64,000 bases of DNA from Chloroflexota bacterium (GTDB lineage: Bacteria; Chloroflexota; Anaerolineae; Aggregatilineales; Phototrophicaceae). The translations under genes were made by a program, and so were the position numbers. The first letter of the stretch is position 1. Every line of letters starts with the position of its first letter. Shown one piece after another: positions 25,914 through 34,000 of this stretch. Under the pieces are notes generated by a model. It did not search any database. It saw only the letters and a program-made list of their open reading frames with translations, and was not told the origin of the DNA. The stretch is from contig JAPPEU010000035.1 of assembly GCA_028875245.1 (NCBI GenBank), forward strand, positions 126,023 through 190,022, given 5' to 3'.

Positions 25914-26117
25914 GTCGCATGACTTGCCGGCGCGCATTGCTGTGCGCTTGCCGCTTGCAAAGAATGGCGCAATTGCCTGCTGAGTTGCCTAAGTGCCGCT
26001 TGACTGTACAGGCGACGATACAGTAGGATTGCGAGGTCGAGTACCCTGTGAAGCCGCTGCCCGCAAACATTTGCCACGATTTCACAAGTTAAGAACCAGC
26101 ACGGGAGGCGCGTCGTC

Positions 26118-27695
26118 TTGCTCCCAGCACAACATTGGGCATACAGATTTTCTATCGGCGCTGACGATATTGATAGCATCACGAATCTCTTGCTGGAAAA
26201 AGAAACGCCGCTAAGGGCCGTGGAGCTCGCGACAGAAATCATCAAACAGCGCGAGAGCAACATCCGTCAACAGCTGCGACAGAAGTTTCAGGACGCCAAA
26301 TTATATAGACCGGCCGACCGCTTCGAGCTTGGCGACCGGCTGACTTTTTCGCAATTTGATTATGCCACCGCCAGCGTGGTCGGCCTCAGAACCGGGCAGA
26401 GCGCTGACCTGAGCCCGATCAGAATCGCCACGGTTGAATTCGACGAGAGTGGCCAGCGCCGCCAAAGCAGGCCACGCGAGTTCGTGGTGGAATACGAGAG
26501 CGATCATCCGCTCAACAACACGGAATACAATCGCCATCCCAGTCTCGTTGACACCGACTATACGGTTGACGAGATCCTCAGCGATCCGTCCACCAATATT
26601 GTCGAGCAAGTCAACGACGCCTTGGAAGGCAATCCTGACCTTGTGCGCATCGCAGGGACCTGGTTCGTGCGCGAGTTGATGGTTGATGTCGATATCGGCA
26701 GCCTGCATCTGGCGGAAGCCGTGCTGGATATGGTCGGCGGCGGGCCCCTGGCGCCCGAGCGGATTCTGAAAGAGATCGGCGGCCTGGGCGACGCGCTCTT
26801 GCCGCTGCAAGCCTTTTCGCTCAACTACGCTATGAATGAAGATGAGCGCTTTGAAGAAGTCGGGCCGGCCGGTCAAGTCCTCTGGCATTTGAAACGGCTG
26901 CTGCCGCGCATGGTGCGCCAGGTGCCGTCCATATTGCAGTACCAGGCCATCGATTACGATCGCTCATTGCTCACGCGCGAAATGAGGCAGCTCGAGTACG
27001 ACCTGGACGATGAGCATTCGCCGGTGACGTCATCGCCGCCCGAAGACGAAGTCAGCTTGACCTTGACCTATCCGCACCGGCGCGTGGGCACGCTGCCCAT
27101 CAATTCCGAGACCAGGTACATCTTTCCCGCCGCCAAGACGCCGCGCATCGCCATCACGATTGTGGACGCGATAGACAAAGAAGAATACCCATGCTGGGTC
27201 GTGCATGAATTCCGCTATGTCTACGGATTGGCGGCGATCTACCAGAAGCATCATCTGCCGGTGGGCGCCTACGTTTACCTCAACCGCACAGAGGACCGCA
27301 GCCGCATTGAAATCGAATTCGACAATTATCGGCCGCGGACGGAATGGATCCCATTGGTCGACCGCACGGAGAACGACAGGCTGCGTTTCCAAACTGCCAA
27401 ACGCGCGATCGGCGCCGAATACGATGAACTCATAATCGTCGGCGTCAACAATCTGCCTGAGGTCGACAAACTTGGAAATGAGATTCAAACCAAACGCGTG
27501 ACCCTGTCCGAGCTGCTGCGGAGCCTCGTGGCCGAGCTGAGCAGGCAGACGCCACAGGGTGCGGTGCATTCCAAAGTCTTGTACAGCACATTGAATATTC
27601 TCCGCCGCTGCCCGCCCGGTCCCATGTTTGCCACGCTGATCTCGAATCCAGACTTTGACTATGTCGGCGGCAACTACTGGAAGCTCAGTAGTTAG
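26118..27695 (+). CDS. Unknown protein with winged-helix-like ends, first of a three-gene module
   Basis: A 525-residue cytoplasmic protein I do not recognise. The N-terminal part (about 15-85: LLLEKETPLRAVELATEII, then FELGDRLTFSQF) and the C-terminal 60 residues (LLRSLVAELSRQTPQGAVHSKVLYS, ending VGGNYWKL) look like winged-helix or HARE-HTH type folds. The middle is mixed alpha/beta with an acidic patch. No catalytic motif is seen. The start is TTG at 26118 with GGGAGG 9 nt upstream. It is followed after 15 bp by two more unknown genes. Nucleic-acid binding is inferred from fold impression only. Confidence 0.75.
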   Translation: MLPAQHWAYRFSIGADDIDSITNLLLEKETPLRAVELATEIIKQRESNIRQQLRQKFQDAKLYRPADRFELGDRLTFSQFDYATASVVGLRTGQSADLSPIRIATVEFDESGQRRQSRPREFVVEYESDHPLNNTEYNRHPSLVDTDYTVDEILSDPSTNIVEQVNDALEGNPDLVRIAGTWFVRELMVDVDIGSLHLAEAVLDMVGGGPLAPERILKEIGGLGDALLPLQAFSLNYAMNEDERFEEVGPAGQVLWHLKRLLPRMVRQVPSILQYQAIDYDRSLLTREMRQLEYDLDDEHSPVTSSPPEDEVSLTLTYPHRRVGTLPINSETRYIFPAAKTPRIAITIVDAIDKEEYPCWVVHEFRYVYGLAAIYQKHHLPVGAYVYLNRTEDRSRIEIEFDNYRPRTEWIPLVDRTENDRLRFQTAKRAIGAEYDELIIVGVNNLPEVDKLGNEIQTKRVTLSELLRSLVAELSRQTPQGAVHSKVLYSTLNILRRCPPGPMFATLISNPDFDYVGGNYWKLSS

Positions 27696-27710
27696 CTGGA
27701 AGGACTGTGA

Positions 27711-28151
27711 ATGCCCCTAAATTATCTGATCAAGCCCAGCGTCGAGACCAAATTCTACATTGACTTCGATTGGTGGGAGCAGAGCCGGGATGATCTGCAA
27801 GTTTATCTCCTCACGCATCTGACAGCCGAACAGCAGCAGACCCTGCAGCAACGAGATTTGCGAGAAGTGTTTGATTACGTTCACCCGGAGACTGGCGAAG
27901 TCTTTCCAGTGGACGCGCTCGGCTTGGCGATTCGCGAATCGTCCAAACGCCAGGATTTCATCACCGGTCGCATCGGCTTGATCGACAGCGTATTTCGCGC
28001 CCTGCTCGTCAACGACAATCATCCGCTGAATGCGCTGGAGCTGGCTAAAGTAACCGGGCGCGACGCCTCGACGATCCTCAAGACCATTGGCGGCGTTCGC
28101 ATTTACCGCGGGATTCGCCCCTTCCGCAGCGGCGCCGCGGCTGAAGGTTAA
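27711..28151 (+). CDS. Unknown protein with C-terminal HTH-like segment, second of the module
   Basis: A 146-residue soluble protein: FYIDFDWWEQSRDDLQVYLL, HPETGEVFPVDALG, then a late segment PLNALELAKVTGRDASTILK that reads as a helix-turn-helix, and a short VRIYRGIRPF end. No family name is recognised. Separated from its neighbours by 15 and 3 bp, so almost surely co-translated with them. Confidence 0.75.
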   Translation: MPLNYLIKPSVETKFYIDFDWWEQSRDDLQVYLLTHLTAEQQQTLQQRDLREVFDYVHPETGEVFPVDALGLAIRESSKRQDFITGRIGLIDSVFRALLVNDNHPLNALELAKVTGRDASTILKTIGGVRIYRGIRPFRSGAAAEG

Positions 28152-28154
28152 GCT

Positions 28155-28571
28155 ATGGCGCGCGTGATCAATACCAATAGCCCCGGCAAGCGGCGAAACG
28201 CTCACATGCGCACCATCGCCGAGATTTTGCGCCATCTCAGTCAACAGCATGAAGTGAATGAGCGGACCAAGGACATGGTCGCGGCGCTTGTAATCAGCCT
28301 GCGCGCGATAGACATCACCGTCGAAGAATCGATCATCGCCTGGGAAAAGCGCGGCTACTGGAAAAAGGCCGCCGACTTTCAACAGAAGTGGTGGTGGTCT
28401 CCCCTCATGGCGAATGCGATTGAAGCGCTTCTCAAAAATAACGACTGGGACAAAATGCCGGAGACGATGCTCAAACTGTATCCCCACTTCTCCGATATTC
28501 AAATAAAGAAACTGACCCGCGATCCGGCCGATTGGGACGGCGCCTACAGCAAACTCATCGGCGACGCCTGA
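28155..28571 (+). CDS. Unknown helical protein, third of the module
   Basis: A 138-residue mostly helical protein, basic at the N-terminus and rich in Trp: RTIAEILRHLSQQHEV, SIIAWEKRGYWKKAADFQQ, KWWWSPLMANAIEALL, then TRDPADWDGAYSKLIG. No catalytic motif is seen. It lies 3 bp after the second gene, which supports a complex of the three products (inference). Confidence 0.75.
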   Translation: MARVINTNSPGKRRNAHMRTIAEILRHLSQQHEVNERTKDMVAALVISLRAIDITVEESIIAWEKRGYWKKAADFQQKWWWSPLMANAIEALLKNNDWDKMPETMLKLYPHFSDIQIKKLTRDPADWDGAYSKLIGDA

Positions 28572-28666
28572 GGCCCGGGCGGAACATTCCCGCTCCGCGC
28601 TCGTCAACCAGCACCGGGCAGCTTCCACTTAACAGGCGCTTGCTAGGCAACTTGTATAAGGACTTG

Positions 28667-28672
28667 TATAAT
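28667..28672 (+). promoter_or_regulatory. Possible -10 element before the small membrane protein
   Basis: A consensus TATAAT lies 7 nt before an ATG at 28680 within CTTGTATAAGGACTTGTATAAT (two ACTTGTATA copies). No matching -35 at 16-18 bp is clear. Confidence 0.4.
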
Positions 28673-28745
28673 ATGTCCAATGTCAGGTCTTGGCTCCGTG
28701 CAGGCGGGCGGCGATTCAGCGCTGGCGGGGAGATGCGCAGGCGGC

Positions 28746-29096
28746 ATGGCAACTGAAGCGGCAACTGAAAATGCGCCGGCGGACGAGCATCGCATTGAGC
28801 GGCTTGCCTGGTTTGGCCTGGTCGGCGTCTTGGTCCTCACCGGCTCGCTCCGCGATTGGCTGGCGCCGCACAATGGCATCACGCCGCTGGCCGCCGGGCT
28901 CATATTGCTTCTCTCGGGAACGCTCCAATGGCGGCGGGGGTTGCGCGCGCGCTATACCAACTGGCTGGCGGGCGCGCTGCTTCTGGGCATGGCTGCCTTC
29001 AGTTTTCTCGGCAGGCCCGAGCTGGACATGTTCCTGCCGGTCGTCATCATCGCCATCATTGTTATCGGCCGCGGCACATTCGCGCGGGGAAGCTGA
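28746..29096 (+). CDS. Small membrane protein of unknown function
   Basis: About 116 residues with three hydrophobic segments: WFGLVGVLVLTG, PLAAGLILLLSG and VVIIAIIVIG, separated by basic loops (WRRGLRARYTNW). The ATG at 28746 is preferred; an in-frame ATG at 28680 would add 22 residues and, being 7 nt from a TATAAT, would imply a leaderless message. Another frame over the same region is rejected because only this one gives membrane helices. It precedes the PucR gene by about 35 bp. Confidence 0.6.
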   Translation: MATEAATENAPADEHRIERLAWFGLVGVLVLTGSLRDWLAPHNGITPLAAGLILLLSGTLQWRRGLRARYTNWLAGALLLGMAAFSFLGRPELDMFLPVVIIAIIVIGRGTFARGS

Positions 29097-29131
29097 CTAA
29101 TGACCTCGGGCGGGATATTTGCGGCAGGCGC

Positions 29132-30778
29132 ATGAGCATCACACGGTCGCAAGAACTCACGGTTGAAGAGATTCGCAAGCTGGCGCTGCCTTTGAGTACG
29201 CATATCCTATCCGGCGAAGGCTTGCTCGACCGGCCGATATCCTGGACGACCATCATTCACCGGGAAGATGACATCGCCTCAAAGTCGGTGCAAAATCGCG
29301 AGTTGATCCTCATCGCGCCCGTCAGCAATCCGCCCAAGGCGCACAACGACACGGAACTTGTGCATTGGGCGGCGGGCGCCGGCGCGTCGGCCATCGTCTT
29401 CTGCGGCGGGGTCGGCCCAACCGCGCTCGCCGAAGCCAAATCGCATGATATGCCCGTCCTCTCGCTGGCGAGCGACGTCCGCATCCGCGATGTCGAAAAG
29501 ACGATCATCAGCTTGCTGGTGAACCGAAAAGGACAGGTGGAAAGACGGGGCACGCAGATCTACCGCCAGCTGACGCAGATTTCCTCGCGCAACGAGGGCA
29601 TGGACGGGCTGCTGGGCGCGATGGCGCGCTTGACCAAGAAAACGGTCATCGTGCATGACAAACGCCTGCATCCCCTATCGCATAAACTCCAACCCGAGTT
29701 CGTCGGCATCTGGGATGATATCGAATTCTTCCTGAAAAAGCAGGACAATCTGCCAGTCGAATTGCATGACCGACATCGGGTTGTCGAAGTCGACCCGCCT
29801 GTGCTCATGCAAGCCTTGCCTGTGTCTGGCGTTGCCCGGCTGGTCGCGCCGATAATCACCAAGAGCCTGGGCCGGGGCTACTTGTCGATCATCGGGCGCG
29901 AGAGCGATCTCGATGAAATTGATCAACTCGTTTGCGAGCACGGCGCCGCCGCCTGCGCCCTCGAAATGGCCAAGCAGAAAGCGGTTAACGAGACCGAGAA
30001 ACGACTGCGCGGCACCTTCCTGGACCGCCTCTTGCTGGGCGATGTCAGCCAGCAGGAAGCCATCCGCCAGGGAGAACGTTTCGACCACGACATGACCCAG
30101 ACGCATGTGGCCTTCGTCTTGTCCTGGCGCGGCGGGAACCAGCCGTCGCTCCGCCGGCTCGAGACCATCGTCAACGCGGTAATCGCGCAGAAGCAAGCGG
30201 CCGCCTTGGTTTGGATTCGAGAACGGGAAGGCGAAGTGGTCGTTTTTCACGCCACTGACTTTGACGACCCAATCGACCACAGTCTGGCGCTGTCAAACGC
30301 GTTCAGCCAGGAGATCAGCAGGCAGTATCCGCTCAATCACGTGGCGATCGGGCTGGGCCAGGTGGCGCGCGAAGTCAACGTTTGGCGGTCCAGTTACCGC
30401 GACGCGGTGCAGGCCATGGAATTGGCGGAAAGGCTGCAAACCGACATACCGCTTTTCATCGGTGATCTGGGTGTTTATCAACTGATCCTCAGTCTCTCCG
30501 ACAGAGAGAAACTGGTGGACTTCTGCGATTATACCTTGGGCGCCCTAACCGAATACGATATGCGACAGAACGCCGACCTGATCAAGACCCTGGAAGCCTA
30601 TTTCAACTGTCATGGCAATCTGTCGCAGACAGCCGAGTCCTTGATTGTGCACCGGAATACACTGCTTTATCGAATGAACCGCATCAACGAAATCGCCGGC
30701 ATCGACCTCAACCGGCCCGAAACAAGGCTGGCGCTGCATCTGGCGCTGACGATTCGCCGACTTTTGTCCCTCGGTTAG
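29132..30778 (+). CDS. PucR-family transcriptional regulator
   Basis: A 548-residue regulator. The N-terminal PucR domain runs about 10-130 (SWTTIIHREDDI, GAGASAIVFCGG, DMPVLSLASDVRI). A GGDEF-like/central region lies at about 290-410. The C-terminal PucR-type HTH is at about 490-540 (TLEAYFNCHGNLSQTAESL, VHRNTLLYRMNRI). In known members such regulators sense nitrogen-rich compounds such as purine catabolites. It lies upstream of, and codirectional with, the GltB-like gene. The ATG at 29132 is used; the frame open upstream is antisense-like and overlaps the membrane protein. Confidence 0.9.
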   Translation: MSITRSQELTVEEIRKLALPLSTHILSGEGLLDRPISWTTIIHREDDIASKSVQNRELILIAPVSNPPKAHNDTELVHWAAGAGASAIVFCGGVGPTALAEAKSHDMPVLSLASDVRIRDVEKTIISLLVNRKGQVERRGTQIYRQLTQISSRNEGMDGLLGAMARLTKKTVIVHDKRLHPLSHKLQPEFVGIWDDIEFFLKKQDNLPVELHDRHRVVEVDPPVLMQALPVSGVARLVAPIITKSLGRGYLSIIGRESDLDEIDQLVCEHGAAACALEMAKQKAVNETEKRLRGTFLDRLLLGDVSQQEAIRQGERFDHDMTQTHVAFVLSWRGGNQPSLRRLETIVNAVIAQKQAAALVWIREREGEVVVFHATDFDDPIDHSLALSNAFSQEISRQYPLNHVAIGLGQVAREVNVWRSSYRDAVQAMELAERLQTDIPLFIGDLGVYQLILSLSDREKLVDFCDYTLGALTEYDMRQNADLIKTLEAYFNCHGNLSQTAESLIVHRNTLLYRMNRINEIAGIDLNRPETRLALHLALTIRRLLSLG

Positions 30779-31068
30779 CCGACGCTTTGTGCCCGAGGCT
30801 AGGTGTGGCGCAGTCCGATTCTACGCGCCGCTCATGTCAACAAGCGCCAAGCGATGATGAACGTGCCTTGTACAATTTGCACAGGCAATCAGGCAGATTA
30901 TCCATAACATAATGCAATGCCTCGCCGAACCGGGTCGGGTAGAATAAATTGACAATTTAAGGTAATATCAGCAGCAAGCGGGCTTGGAGCGCGGCAGAGA
31001 GAATCGCCGCCTTGTCCGCCCAAATAGCATTATTGCAGGGACCGGCTCAATCTAAAGAAGGATGAGAC
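30779..31068 (+). other. Leader region of the GltB-like gene
   Basis: 290 bp, clearly richer in A and T toward its centre (30880-30970). It contains TTGACA at 30949-30954 but no good -10 at 16-18 bp. The start codon has AAGGATGAGAC before it. No terminator after PucR and no leader peptide were recognised. Confidence 0.5.
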
Positions 31069-34000
31069 ATGTTTGATTTGCGCGATCCATCCAAAGACGA
31101 TCCCTTCGCCGACCTCCATCCCATCGACAGGCAGCATCGCGACGCCTGCGCGCTGATTTGTTCGGTTCGCAAAGGCGGGCAGGCGACGCACGGCAATGTC
31201 AAACGCACGATCGAAGCCCTCACACGCATGGGCCATCGAACCGGATACATCAATGGTGAAGGCGACGGCGTCGGCGTACTGACCGATATTCCCCGTCAGC
31301 TTTGGACGAAATGGCTGGCGGAAGCCGGCCTGCGTTCGTCCCTGGCGACCGACCGCAGCTTTTGGGTCGCGCATGTCATGATCCCGGCCCACGACCGTAC
31401 ACGCGCTCAATACATCGTCGATCAAATTTGCCGGCAGATCAGTGAAGTAGGCTTGCATATTCTCGTCGACCGCGCCGGTCGCGTTAATTCAACGGTGCTG
31501 GGTCCAAATGCCGAGACGAACGAGCCGGTGTTCTGGCAGATCGCCGGCATCAACGGGCAAGTGGCGGCGGAAAACCTGGACCGTACGCTATTCGAGTTGC
31601 AGGTCCAATTGGAGAGCGAGCTGGAAGTTCACTTTCCGTCGTTCTCGGCGCACAGCGTCGTTTACAAAGTCCAGGGCACAATCGAGATTCTGCGCCGCTA
31701 CTACCCGGAACTGCGCGATCCCAATTACGCCTCGTCCATCACGATGGGCCACGCGCGCTACAGCACCAACACAAATCCGATATTCGAACGCGCTCAGCCC
31801 TTCAATCTGATCGAGCACAACGGAGAATTCAACACGATTTCGCGTTTCCGGCTGGAATCCGAAATGCTGGATATTCCCATGGTGGAAAACGGTTCCGATT
31901 CGCAAGATGTGGATCGCACCATTTACGCGCTGTGCATGCGTCACGGATTGGATCTCATTGAAGCGATGGAGCATATCTTTCCGCCCTTTGAGCATGACCT
32001 GATCCAGAATGCGCCCGAAATTCACGACATGTATGCCGAATTGCGGCAATCCTTCGGTCCATTTGCGCAGGGACCGGCGGCGGTCGTCGCGCGCTTGGGG
32101 AATCAAGCTGTCTTCAGCGTCGACGCGCTGGGGTTGCGCCCCTTGTGGTATGGCGAAACCGAGAAAGAATACTTCGTCACCTCGGAACGCGGCGTCTATG
32201 CCCTGGACTCCATGTCGCTCAGTCCGAAACCGATGGCGCCGGGCGAAAAAATCGCCATGACCGTCAACACCGGCCAGCCAATCCAGGTGATGGATTATCC
32301 AGCGATTCAGCAATACGTTTACAGCAGATATCGCGACCGGCAGCCTTACCATCCAGCGGCCGGCAGCATTTGGCGCTCCGAGGCGGAAGCGGCCGCGTCC
32401 CCGCCCATGGTGAATTACCCGATCCACCCGACAGCCAACGGCGGCGGGCAGCAGCAAGCGCAGACGGCGCCCGTCGCTGTCCTCGAACGCGTCGCCGAAG
32501 TACAGAAGACGGCGACCAAACTCCCCTGGGCCGATTCACCGATCAAGGTCAACGCGGCGGTTATGTCCGGCTTCGGTTGGGAACGCTATCACGTGGAAAT
32601 CGTGAAGACGCTGGCGGAGAGCGGCAAAGAGCAGATTGGCTCGCTGGGCTGGGATGGCCCCTTGGCCGCCATCAGCAATACGCGCGCCAATCTTGCCGAC
32701 TTCTTCAAAGAGACCATCGCTGTCGTCACCAACCCTTCCATCGATCGCGAGCGTGAGCAGGCGCAGTTTTCCTCACAAGTCTTGATTGGCTGCCGCCCCG
32801 AGATTGCGGCGGGCCGCGAAGAAGACGCCACATTGATCAGATTGGAAATCCCCTTCCTGCTAGAATCCATTCCCGAATTTGACAACATCGACTGCATAAG
32901 AGACATCGCGTCAAAACACGGCACAATGCTCATACAAGATCTGGCGGCTGTCTTCGAGGACAAAGTCGCCTTCTTTTCAATGGGCTGCCCGGTGGATACA
33001 ACAGTCGACCAGGCAGTGGAATCGCTGCAAAACCGCGTCGTCGAGGCGGTCTTAAACGGCGCGCAGTGCGTCATCCTCGATGACAGCGCCATCGCTGCGG
33101 GCGAGGAATTGTACATCGACCCGCTGCTGGCGGTTGCGGCGGTGGACCGGGCTTTGCGCCTGGCGGATTTTGCGCCTAATCTGCGCCGGCGCGTTGGGCT
33201 GGTCATCCGCACCGGCGCCCTGCGTGACCTGCATGACCTGGCCATCTGCTTGAGCCTGGGCGCGAACGCGATCCTTCCCTATGCCATGTATGCCGTGGGC
33301 TTGGGGACCGCTCCTCGCGGCAGCAAGAAGCCATTGATAACCGAACAGGTCGAGTATTCGCTCGGCAACACGCTCACGGCGATCCACGCCGGCTTGCAGA
33401 AGATCACGTCGACGATCGGCTGCCACGAACTGCGCGGATACGGGCACAGCTTCAGCTCCATCGGTTTGTCGCGCAATATCGCCAACCTGCTCGGCACGCC
33501 GAATTATTTCGGCTCGACCGGCCGCGGGCTCACCTGGACCTCACTCACAGACGATGCCCAGGAGCGCGCTCAGGAATTCCGTGGCGAAGCGCGCGCGCGC
33601 TTGAAGAACCCCGATCGCTTCTACCCCAAGATGTGGAAAAAGGCCGAGGCGGTCGCGCATGGCGAGCTGGAATTCGACGAATACACCGAGACCCTGCTCA
33701 ATCTCGAAGAAAAGATGCCGGTGTCTCTCCGTCACATTTTGGAGCTCCAGGAGAGTCAGACGCCCATCAATGCCGAAGAGGTGGACATCAGCATCAAGGG
33801 CTATGACATGCCCGTTCTTATCAGCGCGATGTCATTCGGCTCGCAAGGCGAGTTGGCCTACCGTTCCTACGCTGAGGCGGCGCACCTGCTCAACATCATC
33901 TGCATGAACGGTGAAGGCGGCGAGATTCATGAACTGCTGGGCAAACACCCGCGCAACCGCGGGCAGCAGGTGGCCTCAGGGCGTTTCGGCGTCAATATCG

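Larger units (their letters stand above)
25528..26117. other. Intergenic region, repeats and rpmH promoter, no dnaA or DnaA boxes seen
   Basis: 590 bp without a credible gene. The left end holds the rpmH promoter. The centre (25647-25913) holds repeat-like inverted segments. I see no TTATCCACA-type DnaA boxes, so an origin here is not supported although rpmH often adjoins one. Confidence 0.7.

Noticed and set aside
25528..26117. Chromosomal origin next to rpmH
   Set aside because: No DnaA boxes and no dnaA or dnaN gene are visible; the next gene is an unknown protein.
28690..29100. Alternative frame over the small membrane protein
   Set aside because: It is Arg- and Trp-rich without folding character; the frame ending at 29096 gives clear membrane helices.
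28856..29131. Upstream extension of the first PucR protein
   Set aside because: The 92 codons overlap the membrane-protein gene in another frame and show a random His/Arg-rich composition.
30779..31068. Leader-peptide attenuator before the GltB-like gene
   Set aside because: No intrinsic terminator and no convincing short ORF with an SD could be found, unlike upstream of argC.
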